A stretch of 64,000 nucleotides of DNA from Lantana camara (taxonomy: Eukaryota > Streptophyta > Magnoliopsida > Lamiales > Verbenaceae), in assembly GCA_037501455.1 (NCBI GenBank), contig CM074862.1, positions 66,061,501 through 66,125,500 on the forward strand, given 5' to 3'. Numbering within the stretch: the first letter of the stretch is position 1; every line of letters starts with the position of its first letter. Below the pieces are notes generated by a model. That model was not told the origin of the DNA and made no database searches. It saw nothing but the letters and a program-made list of their open reading frames with translations. Below are positions 23,795 to 36,272 of the stretch, piece after piece. The position numbers were made by a program, and so were the translations under genes.

Positions 23795-26700
23795 CTTATC
23801 TCATTCATAGAACCTTAGAGGCATGAAACTATTATTTTTCTATTGATTACATATGCTTTCTATGACCCGAAACTCTTTACAAAAATTGTTGATCAAAATT
23901 ACCAGTATATCCCTTGATCACTATTCATTCCAAAAAATTAGGAATTCCTCGTAACACTTTTTTCCTATCAAATACTACAGTCAAATGAATCCGTTGAATC
24001 ATTTCAAGGATTTTGGCATCTTCCATAAACCCTAGTTCCCATCTCAACTCTAGTAGTATCAAAAACCGTCTAAAATCTTAGTTACTTTTCACACCGTAGA
24101 CAACTTTTCATACACTCACTTTTTTATACCCAATATTATAGTCAAAACGATCCTTGAATTATTTTATGAATTTTCATACTAATACCAAAACTTAATTCCA
24201 ACCGTAGTTTATTTCATAAATATTTTTCCTATTAAAAATTATTATTTTTACCATAAAAGTTTAACTTTCATTTAAAATTCAAAATTATACTTAAAACGTT
24301 TCTTGAATTTTTCTCTAACTACGATAATTTTCTCAACCTTTAAACTTCCTTATAGCTTCGTTTATATAATTTATCATGAATTTCATAATCTCTAATGTTT
24401 ACAAACTTTCAAACGAAAAACCTAAAGGTCACACATTTATAATCATGGCGAAACTTATTTTTGGCTCATTCTTTCACTACTTTTACCACTTCAAGCTCTC
24501 GTTTCCCGAGTCTTAAATAAATTTTATATTATTTTATATTTATTTTTATTAAATATGACATCATCCATGGCATCACCTTCCTAAAATAGAAAGGCTAGGT
24601 CTATGATATAAAATCCTCCACATTTCCTACATATTCTCTACATATTTTTGTGATTCAAAATTCTCCACATTTCTTTGTTAAAATAGAAATGATAGGTGTG
24701 TGACATAAAATTCTCCACATTTCTTACATAATTTCCATATAATTTTTTGATTTAGAATTCTCCATATTTCCTACATAATTTCAATATAATTTTGTGATTT
24801 AGAATTCTCCACATTTCCTACATATTTTTAAAAATTGCCCTTAAGTCCTCAATTCCTACTTATAAATACCCCAAAAGAGATTCATTTCTAACTCACAAAA
24901 TCCTCTCTTCTCTCCCCTAAACATCTCGCCACCCCCCTCCCAAACTCTCTCAAGGTTACTTTATTTTTTTTATGCGTTATTTCATAATTAGTTTAGGTAT
25001 TTAATTAGTATATTTTATATGCTTTAAATTATGTTAAATATTTATGTTTTATTAGGAATTTATGATTTAGAAATTTATACTTCATGAATTAAAGTTAGGA
25101 ATTTAATTTATGAAAATGCATGTTTATTTTATGGATTTATTGAAAATACGTGTTTATTTATTCATAATTTTGTTCTTGAATATTTGAATAGATTCATGTT
25201 TAGTAAATTAGTTTATGAATTAATTTTCATGTAAAGTTGATATATTATGCTCATTTATACTTTAATCTTATGTTATGAATATGAATTTAATCAAAAATGC
25301 CTAGAACATCTTATGAATATTCAAGTATGATCAAGAACATGTTCTTAGTGTTCTTGAGTAGTGTGTGAAGTGTGTGTTTTCCGTGTTTGTGTAGTGTGTG
25401 TTAGTGTGTGAAAGATTAGGTGTTTAAGTGTGTGTCTAATCCCCCACACTTAAATAATAGTTGTTTCCAAATAATGATTTCAAAATAAATAAGAATAAAT
25501 TGGAATTTTTAAATGATAATTCTTGATTAATATTTTAATTAAATAAAATAGGGGATTAAAGTTTCAGGAATCATTTTAACGTTTCATATTTCAAATACCG
25601 TTTTGAGATTCAAAAACGTTCAAGGTTTCAAACATTAAAAGATTAGGATTTCTATTTTTAAAGAAATCCAAGTTTTGACTTTTATTAAACTAAAATAGGA
25701 ATTTCAAATAATAATACTCATCTAGGATTTTTAAATCGGATATTTCAAATATCCTTTCCAAAATAAAGATTTCTTTATTAAAATTTTGGACTTATTTTAT
25801 AACATAAAAGTTTACTAAGATTCATAATTTGATCAATAACCGCTTGTTTTGTAAGCCTTGTTTGAATGCTAAAGTTGTATTTTGCCAGAATATTATTATG
25901 TGATTTCATTTCATGTTATGGTATGCTTTATTGTGGTAACTTATCTATGTGATTAGTCTTAGTTTAAGGATTAGAAACTTATAGTTGATCGCCACTCACA
26001 GGTGAAGATTTGGACTGACTAGCACTCTGGTATTATTACATAATACCTGGTTATTGTAGGTGAGGTTAAATGTTCCAACTGAGATCATGAGTCTATATAT
26101 ATATATAAAATATTTTATGTCTTACTCTAATAAATTTCAAGTCTTACCTCTTTATAAATGATACTACCCCCTTTTGGGAAAATACTATAATATCAACTTA
26201 TATTATTCTAGTATACAAAATCAATCATGTTAAAGTATTCATGTTGTCTTGTCTTCTTATAAGGATTAAAGTATTTCACGTAATAATGTTCCGGTACTAC
26301 ATTACCATCTATCTAGTACCGTTAAATGCAAGTAAAATATCTTTTCTTATTGTGGGCCCCGGTGGTATCGGTAAAAGTAATAGACCAGGAGGCGAGCGCC
26401 AATGGCTATTATTCTACCAGCCGCCAACTAGATCTCGGTGATGGTCTAACTGGAGCTTAGTTATTCCACATCAAGTGACGGGAAAAGGTACGTCCCTCCC
26501 AAACTCATGTATATCGTCACTAAGGGTAGCTCTCTGAGGTAACACCGGAGAAAAAAGGGATTATATTGTTTATTTCATTAGTAACGACATCTTGATCAAT
26601 GTCATTACGAATATTCTCGGTTTTAAGGAGTAAAGGTTAGAGAACACCTAACTTGCGGGCATCTTATTGTTCTAAAAAGGATTCATGTTTTATTAAAGCA

Positions 26701-27393
26701 TAGCCTATAACCCCCTATCCCGTTATTTTAAAATAAATATGAACCTAGTATTGTTATTGATATAATATTTTCCTATTATTGGGTACTAACCAAGGAGTTT
26801 CTTGGTTAACCCCATTATGTACATTTATTTAAACAGTACTCTCAAAATTATTAATTCAGTCTTGTTCACTTTTCTAATAAAGATCTTTTGAATAAAAGTA
26901 TTTTGGTCAAAACCCTAAAGTTCTATATACATATATAGTTTCAACCACATCCTCACTTAGTCATTTTGACTAATCCTTCGCTCTTTTCAAATTCATGATT
27001 TCGGGTATTGCCATCACTCATTAGCTGGTATCTTGAAGTATAGAGAGTCCATTATCTTGTGCATATTAGATCAGGTTCTCTCGACTGAGCTAAGTTAGAC
27101 TATAATCTCTTCTAGTTATTAATTACTCTAATATCATACTCTTAGATCATGAACAACTTTAATCCTACGGTATTGCTCCTATGTTTTCATAAATTTTAAA
27201 TTATTCCAATTCTATTATTTACTGCCCCAAACATAAGTTGTTGATTTCAATGTTTCAAATTCCGCTGCCATGTTTTCTTACTCTGATATCGTATAGCATC
27301 GTCCATTCGCCGGCGTGCCTCTTAGGTGCTAGGTCTCACATCTGCCTGGGAAGTGCGACGGTGTGGGGTTGTAGTGTATTTGAGGGCACTATA
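23795..27393 (+). repeat. 3' LTR of element A, remainder (begins with the right copia duplication CTTAT)
   Basis: CTTAT at 23795-23799 is the right-hand copia target duplication. From there the sequence follows the 5' LTR from about 2636 to its end, closing with GGCACTATA. It contains a small LTR-specific duplication around 24665-24790 (repeats of TTAGAATTCTCCACATTTCC type). Confidence 0.88.
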
Positions 27394-27576
27394 GCTAAGG
27401 TGGTATCAGAGCATCAGGTTGCCTCGGTTTCCTTGGTGCTCTTTCTTGAAAATCTTAACTTTTCTAAAAAATATATCATTTCAAAGTGCCTTCAAAATTG
27501 ATACCTTCAAGTTGTAAAAACCTTTTATTCCCATTTTCCTACATGTTCATTTCTCGAGTCTTAGAATCGCTTCAAG
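27394..27576 (+). repeat. Second copy of element A primer site and leader, beyond the 3' LTR
   Basis: GCTAAGG, the primer site TGGTATCAGAGC (27401-27412) and the next about 165 bp repeat the sequence found after the 5' LTR (6061-6246), including the final CGCTTCAAG. Homology stops abruptly at 27576, where Tat-B begins. A normal insertion should end at the LTR. Confidence 0.85.
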
Positions 27577-29420
27577 GCAGTTCAGCCGATCTTTTTGGTC
27601 GAGGAAATAGTTTAAGGCACGATACTTGGTTTTCTTTGCTTCAATATGATCTTCTGGTAGGATATCATCTCGAAGGTAGAGTACCAAACTATCGAGCTAA
27701 CAAGGTTCCTCGACGTCTATAGATTTGACATCTCATGGGGTCTGGTCTATCGACCGATTTGAGGATGTCATAAAAGTGATGGATCGATTATTTGTCCCTT
27801 GTGAGCCATCGATAAATTTCGAGAGGGCATCTGCTCGAACATTTTCTTCTCGAGGAACCTAATAAAGCCTGAATTCATCAAATTTCGAGATGATCTTCTT
27901 TGCAAGGGTGAGGTACTGAATCATGGATTCGTCTTGAGCTTCATAGTTTCCATTAACTTGTCCTGCAATCATTTGTGAGTCGGTCATGGCTGTAAGCTTT
28001 TTGATGTTGTATGTCCTTGCTATAATCAATCCAGCTAAAAGGGCTTCGTACTCCGCTTTGTTTTTTATCGCAGGGAATTCAAGTGTGATGGCGTATTCGA
28101 TCTCTTGAACTTTTATGTTGGAGAGGGATATGCCGGCTCCTCCCCCCTCCTTCCCTCCCCCCCCCCCTTCCGAAGAGGTCCAAGAGCCATAGACCTCGAG
28201 TGTCCAGAGAGTGTCCTCATTCTCGAGGTCGGAAGGTATATCTTTTTCCACAAGAAAATCTGCTAAAATCTGAGCTTGGTAGGACACCTGAGGTCGATAG
28301 GAAATCTCAAATTATCCGTGCTTGATCGCCCATTTGGTAAGCCTTCCCGATACCTCCGGCTTTTCCATTACTTGTTTGAGTGGTTGATCTGTCAGAACGA
28401 TTATGAGATGAGCCTGAAAGTATGGTCGAAGCTTCCGGGAGGCATGCACAGCTGCGAGAGCAAATTTCTCGATTTCGAGGTATCGGACCTCTGGGCCATG
28501 GAGGATCTTGCTGACATAGTAGACCGGAAGGTGCCTCCGATCTCCTATTGTCACAAGGACCGAGCTGATAGTTTCGGATTATACAGATAGATATAGGTAC
28601 AGTGGTTCGACATCGATCAGTTTTGCAAGCAAAGGAGGAGATGTTAAATATGCTTTGAGGTCCTCGAACGCCCGGTTACACTTTGGTGTACACTTAAAAG
28701 CTTTGATGTTGCAGAGAATTTTGAAGAACGACAAGTTTTTCTCGAAGGATCATGAGATGAATTGATTTAGTGAAATGATTTGACCCACCAATCGTTGTAC
28801 ATCGCGAATTGAATTGGGTTTTGGGAAGAGATGGCTTAAATATTAGCGGGGTTAGCTTCGATCCCACACTGGCTGACCATGTACCCGAGGAACTTTCCTC
28901 CATCAACCCCGAATGTGCATTTGGCAGGGTTGAGTTTGAGATTGTACTTTCTCAAGAGGTCGAATGCCCTTTTCAGGTGATCAAGATGATCGGTGGCTTT
29001 CTCACTTTTGACAAGCATATTGTCAACATAGACTTCCATCGTTTATCTGATCTATGACTCGAAAACTTTGTTAATCATCCTCTGATACGTGGCTCCTGCA
29101 TTTTTGAGCCCGAATGACATGACCTTGAAATAATAGATGTCATTGATGACCACGAAGGCGGTCTTCGACTCATCCTCGAGAGCTAAGAAGATTGATAATA
29201 ACCCTGAAAGGCGTCCATCATGCTCAACCGCTCACACCCGGCTGTGAAGTCGACCGATTGGTCGATCCTGGGCAGCGGGTACGGGTCCGTTGGACACGCC
29301 TTGTTAAGGTCGGTGAAATCGTTGCACATTCGCCATTTTTCTCCAGGTTTCGAAAAAAGCACCACATTGCAAAGCCACTCGACATATTGTATGGGAGTGA
29401 TATATCGAGCATCTAGGAGC
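27577..29420 (-). pseudogene. Tat-B pol remnant: RT, RNaseH and second RNaseH-like domain
   Basis: Reading leftward from 29420: RT fingers/palm with KWRMCNDFTDLNKACP and MMDAFQGY (29365-29183), YVDNMLVKS (29039-28836) where the family has YVDD, the RT-connected RNaseH with HLPVYYVSKILHGPE and TDQPLKQV (28554-28312), and the Tat-type extra RNaseH domain with NKAEYEALLAGL and VPREENVRADALSKF (28287-27800). The end, equivalent to DGRLFKKS in Tat-A, meets element A at 27577. Frameshifts and stops separate the pieces. The second catalytic Asp of the RT active site is Asn (29021-29019). A C-run near 28140-28168 expands a glycine tract. Confidence 0.88.
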
Positions 29421-29589
29421 TTGTTGACTTTCTGTTCGATTATTGCATTTCGAGAATCACTTTGGGGATGAAGTTTTTGCTTGACTGGCTTTTAGGATGG
29501 GTCGACATTGAGATGATGCTCGATCACTCTTCTATCGACTCCTATAAGTTCAGAAGCGCTCCAAGCAAAGATGTCGATGTTATCTCTAA

Positions 29590-32258
29590 GAAACTGGATT
29601 AGCATACATTGTTCTTTTCCCTTTCAACCTGCTCCAATGCGACTGATCTTTTCAGTTTGACCCGGGATGAGCTGTATTTCCTCGAGTTCTTCTGAAGACT
29701 CGAGCTTCTTATCTTCCTTTTTTTCCTTTTTGCTAGATGCGATGAGCACATCGTTTTGGAATTCTCAGGATCGACCGTTTCGGGATCTTCGATCATAGGA
29801 TCAGTGATAAGGACAGGGACTTGTTTTTGGTTAGGTTGCTTAACTTTTTCTATTGAGATGGAATAACATGTCCAAGATGTTGGGATATCGCACCGTATCT
29901 CGTCGATCCCTACTGGAGTAGGTAACTTCACCATTTGATGGTAAGTAGAGATGATGGCTTGAAACTCGATCAAGCCTAGTCGAACAAAAATGATGTTGTA
30001 GGAAGAGGGCATATCAACGACAAGGTATTCGATATCTCGAGTGGCTCGTCTGGGTAGCATTCCCATCGAGGTGACAAGTCAAATGCTTCCTTGTATGTGG
30101 ACTTCGGCGCAACCAAAACCTGTAAGAGGGGATCGAATAGGGTCGAGTAGTAATTTATCATGTAAATTCATTCACACAAGAGTGGAGTAGACGATAATAT
30201 CACTAGAGATTCCATTATCGATTAAAGTACGAGATACAACAAACTTAGCCACATCGAGCGTAACGAACATAGGACAGTTATGTGTTTCACTCGAGTGTTA
30301 GGGTCTATCAGTTATATCATTTTCACTAAATACAACTTCCTCTTCACACCAAGACTCTACAGGTTGGACATTCTTTACTTCTCTTGGGCCGAAAAAACTT
30401 CGAGACGCTTCTCTCCGGGTCTTCTTCCTAGCTGTCTTCGAGTCTCCGCCTGAGGGTCCACCCGCGATCATGTCAATGCGATCGAGGTAAGGTTGATTGT
30501 GTGGATCGCGCTCTGTTGGGGGTTTAGCCTGTCGCTGTCGAGTAAGTGACCTCTTGTTGTTTTCTCGGTTTTGAGCTTTGTCATCGATCTTTTTGACAAA
30601 CTCGAGCAAGTGTTAACCTTTGATAAGTCGTTCGATTTCTTTACGTAGGGCATTGCATTCAGAGGTGCTATGAGCTTTCTACTGATGGAAGTTACAAAAC
30701 TTGCTGCTCTCTCGATTTTTGGGTGTCTCCCTCATCGATTTGGCTTCTTGAGGAGTTTTGGGTCGATGACATTGTAGATTTCATGAATCGGCCGTGTGAG
30801 CTACATATAATGCTTCCTTAGCGTTTGACCGAGGGGTGCATCGACTTTGGGGCCTTCAGGCTTGGCAAACCGGCTTGAATTGTTCCTTTTGTTCTGTGCA
30901 GGGCTCAGTCGGGAATTTTCCAATTCTTCGAGCTACATCCAGTCGCAGGCAGTAGCTTGGATTCTAACCAAGTTTTTCGATTTTTGGAGGACTATACCGA
31001 GTGCAATCATTGCTAATCAAGGCCTGATGAATTATGGGGATGAGCAGATCGATACTTGGTTCATCAGTTTTGATGACTACTTATGAAAATCGAGTGAAGA
31101 AGTCTCGAAAGGACTCATTCGCTCCTTGTTTTGTGGTGTGAAGATAGGCCGAAGGGAGCTTATACCCCTTCATCGAAGAGAAATGAGCAACGAATCTCTC
31201 GACCATGACTTTATAGGATGGGATGGATCGAGGAAAAAGCCTGGAGAACCAATCCTGAGCAGGTCCATCGAGTGTAGTGACAAAGATTTTGGCCCATATG
31301 TTAGAGGAATACCCAAACATGCTGAGCTGCATCTCGTGTCTAGATACATATTTCTCGGGATCAGTCGAGCTATTATACGTGGGTAACCCCATGGGGATCT
31401 TTTCCTCTATCTTGGTCTCGATAATTTCATCGCAGAAGGGGGATTGGGCTTCTCGATCACTGCGGTATCGCCAAGGTCGATCTTGGTGTTGCATGTGTAG
31501 AGGGTCTGGAATTTTGCCTCGGATCCCGAGTAGGGAGCTGATTTCGGAGATCATCGGATCTTACAATGTGCCCCCAATTGGATCTCCGAATTTGATTTAG
31601 TCGACCGTTCGGGCTTAGTCGATCAAAGACTCCACTCGGCCCTCGTCGCGAGATATCACTGCGGTGGCTGTCTTGTTCCCTTCTAATTTCTGATCTTCGA
31701 GGATTGTTATTTCTTGTCCGGGAGTTAGTGCGATGGCTTCTTTGCCTAGAGTCTTTGGGATTCTCGAGGCTATCATTGTAGAGCTTATTTGTGTTTGCGG
31801 GAGCTCGAGAATCAGTTTCATCATCGGCCCGGATGGAGAGTCGCTCTCGGACTGGTCGCTGCGCATTCCCTTGAACCGGAGGTGGAGGCGGTTGATATTG
31901 AGATGGATGATAAGAAGGATGTTCAACTCCTGCCCAATATCCGACTTGATGATGATAGGGCACTTGTTGGACGTAACCCGGATAGTTTGCTACAGGCTGC
32001 AGTATGTCTGTGGTCGAGTGGGAGGACACTCGGGCATCCGAGGTTCTCTTCCCTCTGCCGCAGCAGCTATAGCCTCCTTGCAGCAGGCTTTTAAGTAGTT
32101 ATCTAACTCGGGGGTCGAGTAGACAAGTTGGGGTGCAGTGGCCACGGGAGGGGGCATGCGCACAAGAATTTGAGGAAGAATCTCACGACCATTCTTGTCG
32201 AAGATACGAGCACTGGCCAGATTACGAGCTGTCATGGTGGATGACTTCTTGTTGCGGA
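29590..32258 (-). pseudogene. Tat-B gag and protease remnant
   Basis: Reading leftward: N-terminal low-complexity gag (about 32230-31560), the capsid-type domain with DPEKYVSRHEMQL, WAKIFVTTLDGPAQDWF and SFRDFFTRFS (31554-31081), the region after it up to about 30300 with MIAGGPSGGDS (parallel to MIAGGSSGGDS in Tat-A), and the protease C-terminal part with SSYNIIFVRLGLIEFQAIIS (30066-29600). The order matches Tat-A. The frames are broken at several points and no full protein can be read. Confidence 0.85.
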
Positions 32259-32276
32259 TTCCCACAAACGGTGCCA
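32259..32276 (-). promoter_or_regulatory. Primer-binding site of Tat-B
   Basis: In sense orientation it reads TGGCACCGTTTGTGGGAA, three bases inside the LTR. Tat-A has TGGCGCCGTCTGTGGGAA at the same place. I did not assign the tRNA. Confidence 0.8.
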
Positions 32277-32279
32277 AAA

Positions 32280-32957
32280 TGATTGAGCCAAATTTCCGAT
32301 GACGGGTCGATCCGGAGACCTGGTCCTAACACTTGAATTTGTAGAAGAGGGAATGCCGCCTCGGCTCGAAATCTGGGAAAGATGAAAGAAGGGGGTGAGC
32401 TCGAGACCAACTTGGGGGAGATGAGGGTGATGCTCGGGTTGGCACTCCGACGCTCAAGTCAGTTATCGAGTTGAGATGATCGAGTTTAGCGCTGAAATGT
32501 GGTAGGTAAACAACTTACTTGCGATATAAATACGGGCATTTATATAGGGTGAAGAGTGAGAATGAGCCCCATCGACGTGCTAGTGTCTCAAGCTGACAGG
32601 TATCCCATTATTACTGAGCATTTAATGCGTGGTCGGCCACTCTCTTTGGAGACGAATAGTGGGCTGGCCAGCTATGTGGTCGGAGTGGGTCGACACCTGA
32701 GTCGGGAGTATGGAGCTATCGACAGTCGAGGTACGGAGTGGTAAAAGTTGGAAGAGGTTAATTGTGGACTCAATACCATCAACGGATGGCATCGACCTGC
32801 TCGAGATGCCAGATAACATGCAGTGATAGGTCCAAATGGGATAGCGGATCCGAACCACGTCAGGGAGTACCATATCTTTTTCTCTATTTACTTTTAAAGC
32901 AATATTCAGTTTTTTTTTTTTTTCCCTTTCAGCTCGACTCTTGTCACATTGTCATCA
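32280..32957 (-). repeat. 5' LTR of Tat-B (outer boundary uncertain)
   Basis: The inner end reads CAATCA in sense orientation just before the primer site. A TATATAAA promoter lies at 32546-32539. The outer end is taken at the sense start TGATGACAATG (32957) by analogy with TGATGGGGTC in Tat-A. An alternative end near 32990, after a purine-rich ATGAGGGGCTAAT, cannot be excluded, because the partner LTR is outside the window. Confidence 0.6.
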
Positions 32958-34131
32958 AACTGAGGAGTCGGAAAAAAATGAGGGGCTAATTGATGTGTGA
33001 TAAAGAATATTAGGTATGTTTGTTCGTTAAGTTGGTGACGAAAACCTTGGTCCGAAATATAACTCATAATAATTTTGTTTTATCTAAGTAGAAATTTTAA
33101 CTGTTTGAGGATTAAATATTCCTTTTGTTATTTTTCCGTGATAATAACTAAGGTTTGAATCTCCCCAACTACATGGGGTCTTTGTATTTAAAAAAAAGGT
33201 GTTAAATATTGGTTTGAAGGCAGAATATTGGACTAATTTTAATTTAAGTTTACTGTTTATGAAATTCAAGCCGACAAATTTAGGCTTGTAAAATTCAATT
33301 AATGGCCAACGAGGAATGGAATTATGAAATCTTACAACATTCTTTTTACATGTTAATTTTTAACTAAACTATAATATAAATTTCCTCAATGATTTGAGAA
33401 ATATAAAATATGTCATCCTTATATCTTAAATTTGGCTAGATATATGCTGTTATAGTCTCAAATTTAAAACCAAATATTGACTAATAATGTCGAGAAAATA
33501 TAATATCTATAAAAAATTAGAGTTCGTGATCAAATTTGTCAATGCATACATAACAAAAACTTGTTTTATAGGGTATAAATGTTTGGATTCTTAAACCCAA
33601 CGCTATACTAATTTAATTATTATTTAAAGTATGAATAATCTCACATTCTCTATGTAATTCTAAGTATGAGTTAGTGTTTGTTGAATTTAGGTTGGTCGTG
33701 TTATTACACTACGTGCCATGGAATACTAAATTTATTCAATACCAATTGGGCCTTAGTACACATTTTTTAAAACATGACCGGATGCATGTTAACTAAAATA
33801 CAAGATTTCTTCTCATCCTCAACATAAGTAGGAACAAGCAGCTCAGATTGTTAATTATCAAACACAACTATAACTTTCACAAAATTTTAATTTATATTTG
33901 GTGCGAATAACTTATAAAATTTTCAGAACTTGTTAAAATTTTTTATGCCATTTAATTTAAACTCATTGATAATTTATAATTTTAAATAAAATATAAGAGT
34001 TTAATCGAAAACCCTGTATGGTTAGCTCAAAAAAATATCAAATTGAGATTGCAAACATTGGATGAGCTTGAAAAGGTTAATCAAATTGAGCTACTATAAC
34101 TAAATAAACAAATTGTTACAAGTGAGACATT
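32958..34131. other. AT-rich non-coding DNA
   Basis: No credible ORF, RNA gene or repeat structure found in either strand. A short TTTAAAAAAAAG and similar simple tracts occur. Confidence 0.6.
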
Positions 34132-34417
34132 GATAAATATTTTGAACATCCTGTACTATCACGATTTTCGAAAGTTTTATCCTAAACTATAAAAAGTTGA
34201 TGTTCGCATCCTTAACTATTATTTTTTAACAATTTGCAACCTGATTTCACTCATCGTGTGACACATGGAAGAAATTTCGTGTACGTTCATACATTAATTG
34301 GAATCAGGTTGTCATTTGTTAAAAAATAATTATTGAGGATACAAACGTCGGCTTTTTATAGTTCAAAATGAAAATTCCAAAGATCGCGATAGTATAGAAT
34401 GTTGAAAATATTTATCC
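34132..34417. mobile_element. Fold-back MITE
   Basis: The left arm (from GATAAATATTTTGAACATCC) is the inverted, diverged copy of the right arm (ending GTTGAAAATATTTATC). The arms share ACTATAAAAAG and TTATTTTTTAACAA, and meet around 34280. About 285 bp, no ORF. Superfamily not determined; no clear target duplication. Confidence 0.7.
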
Positions 34418-34837
34418 CAAATCTTTAAAATAAACTTAGCCAAACAACCTCATAATTCAACCACATCTATGATACCTTACAAAATTTTGGGACCTCAGCT
34501 TCATTAGTTCAACTATTACATCACTCGTTTCTAGTGACATTATGAAGCCATATCCACATAAATATTTTCTCATTTAAAATTCCATGAGAAAGTTCATGCT
34601 ATTGTCATTGTTATATTTAATTGAAGTGGAAAAACAAGCTAAGGGTTGAATGAATTATTATAAATCTGGACTTACGCAAGAGTAGAAAAATGTACATGCT
34701 TGACCTATATAAATGCTCTCTTTTCATAAGTGATATTCACAAGGACTATTGGAAATTTCTCCATTTAGGTAGGATTTGTCGGCTGTGCGTGTAAAATAAG
34801 ACACTAGCATGGAATAATAGCTCATGAGTGGAATTTT

Positions 34838-35232
34838 TTGGGGTTTTCTTTGAATAGTACCCATAAGTTGAAAAATTCCCTTTAATTCCCCACTTTTAAA
34901 AAAGTTCCTGTTTGCTCCCCAGATGACAGGTCAAATTCTCTTTAACTCCCCATTGTTGTATAAAAACTCAAGAATCGCGTACCCAAATCACTTAACTAAA
35001 TCCCCAAATGATGTATTTGTTTGGGAGCAAATATATCATTTGGGGATTTAGGTACGTGATTTGGGGATTTGAGTACCCGATTCTTGAGTTTTAATACAAC
35101 ATGTCAAAAAAATGGGGAGTAAAAAGGAAGTTTGATTTTCATCTGGGGAGTTTAGATGAACATTTTTTAAAGTGGGGAGCAAAGATGAATTTGAGTTTCC
35201 ATTGGGGAATTTTTGGGAATTCTTTGTTTTTT
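34838..35232. mobile_element. Long-arm fold-back element, copy 1
   Basis: Arms of about 190 bp carry ATTCCCCA, TTTGCTCCCCA, ACTCAAGAATCG and AAATCCCCAAATGA on the left and their complements on the right, around a centre near 35025. A related copy lies at 35883-36272. The ends are approximate. Confidence 0.7.
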
Positions 35233-35437
35233 TAATTGATCTTATTAAAAGTGGAATTTTAAACAACAAAAAAATTGAATAATTTAGTGAGATTAAATCC
35301 AAAAATTTTATAATGTGCATAGATTCTTTTATAGAATTAAAACAGTTAGAAAATTTTAATTCTTAACTAATCACTAACGCAAACTTCAAGAAACGCATAA
35401 ATTATGACAACAAATGGGCGGAATTCAGACTTTAATA
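35233..35437. other. AT-rich non-coding spacer
   Basis: No feature seen between the two inverted-repeat elements. Confidence 0.5.
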
Positions 35438-35446
35438 TTAAAACTA

Positions 35447-35837
35447 GAGAAAATTATATCTGACTACCCTATTAGCTAGATAGGATACTTATAGTGTCAG
35501 ACCATTTTTATTCAGAAATTACAATTTAATCCTTTAATATTATGAACCGTTGGTAATTCCTCTATTCCGTTAGAGTTGAGCTCTATCCCCAAGGATTACA
35601 TTGTTACATGTATAATATATAGGGGCTATTTTGTTGGAATGTGTATATTTTTGGGATGAATTTGTTAAATTATTCATTAAATTAATGAAAGGATAGACAC
35701 AATCCTAATGGAATCTTGATGGAATAGAGGGATGACAAATGATTCATAACATTTAAGGATTAAATTGTAATTTTTGAATAGAAATAGATTGCATTATAAT
35801 TACCCTATCTAGTAGGGTAGTCAAATATAATTTTTCC
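35447..35837. mobile_element. MULE-type MITE with 9-bp target duplication
   Basis: 391 bp bounded by TTAAAACTA on both sides (35438-35446 and 35838-35846). The left end GAGAAAATTATATCTGACTA and the complement of the right end GGAAAAATTATATTTGACTA are terminal inverted repeats continuing for about 125 bp. A 9-bp duplication with long inverted repeats is the Mutator-like signature. It encodes no protein. Confidence 0.82.
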
Positions 35838-35882
35838 TTAAAACTAATATCCGTATGTTTTAACACTAATCATTCCAAAAAG

Positions 35883-36272
35883 GGCTAATTTTTAAAAACT
35901 CCCAATGAGTTGAAAATTTTTTTGTTTGCTCCCCAGTTTCAAAATTATTCCTCTTCACTCCCAGATGAGAATCATAATTTTCGTTTACTCCCCATTTTGG
36001 ACCGCACATACGACATATTGCGAAAAATATACAATATTTGGGGATTTATTACGTGATTCTTGAGTTTTTATACACATACTACATATTGCAAAAAATATAC
36101 AACATTTGGGGATTTAAGTACGTGATTTTTGAGTTTTTATATTACGTACTGTACAAAATGGGGAGTAAATAAAAATTATGATTCTCATCTGGGGAGTGAA
36201 GAGGAATAATTTTGAAAATGGGGAGCAAACAAAAATTTGAGTCCCTATTTGGAGATTTTTGGAGAATTTCCC
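35883..36272. mobile_element. Long-arm fold-back element, copy 2
   Basis: Same family as 34838-35232: GTTTGCTCCCCA, TCACTCCCAGATGAGAATCAT and TTTACTCCCCATTTTG on the left with complements on the right. The arms here are better matched than in copy 1. The centre near 36060-36100 holds a duplicated GGGGATTTA/TACGTGATT segment. Confidence 0.75.

Larger units (their letters stand above)
2292..27576 (+). mobile_element. Element A: non-autonomous long-LTR gypsy (LARD-like), hosting two younger insertions
   Basis: It is built as 5' LTR (2292-6060), primer site (6068), interior, polypurine tract (10893-10910) and 3' LTR (10911-11258 plus 23795-27393), with a further 183 bp of duplicated leader to 27576. 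Without the solo LTR the interior is about 2.3 kb and holds no recognisable gag or pol. It therefore looks like a large retrotransposon derivative that depended on another element's proteins. The initiator-Met primer site, the long TGTAAC LTRs and the purine tract suggest Tekay/Del relatives. The element sits inside Tat-B integrase. Confidence 0.8.

Noticed and set aside
27401..27412. A second, separate element starting at this primer site
   Set aside because: Homology with the element A leader ends after about 170 bp and Tat-B follows; there is no interior or purine tract. It is treated as a rearranged end of element A.
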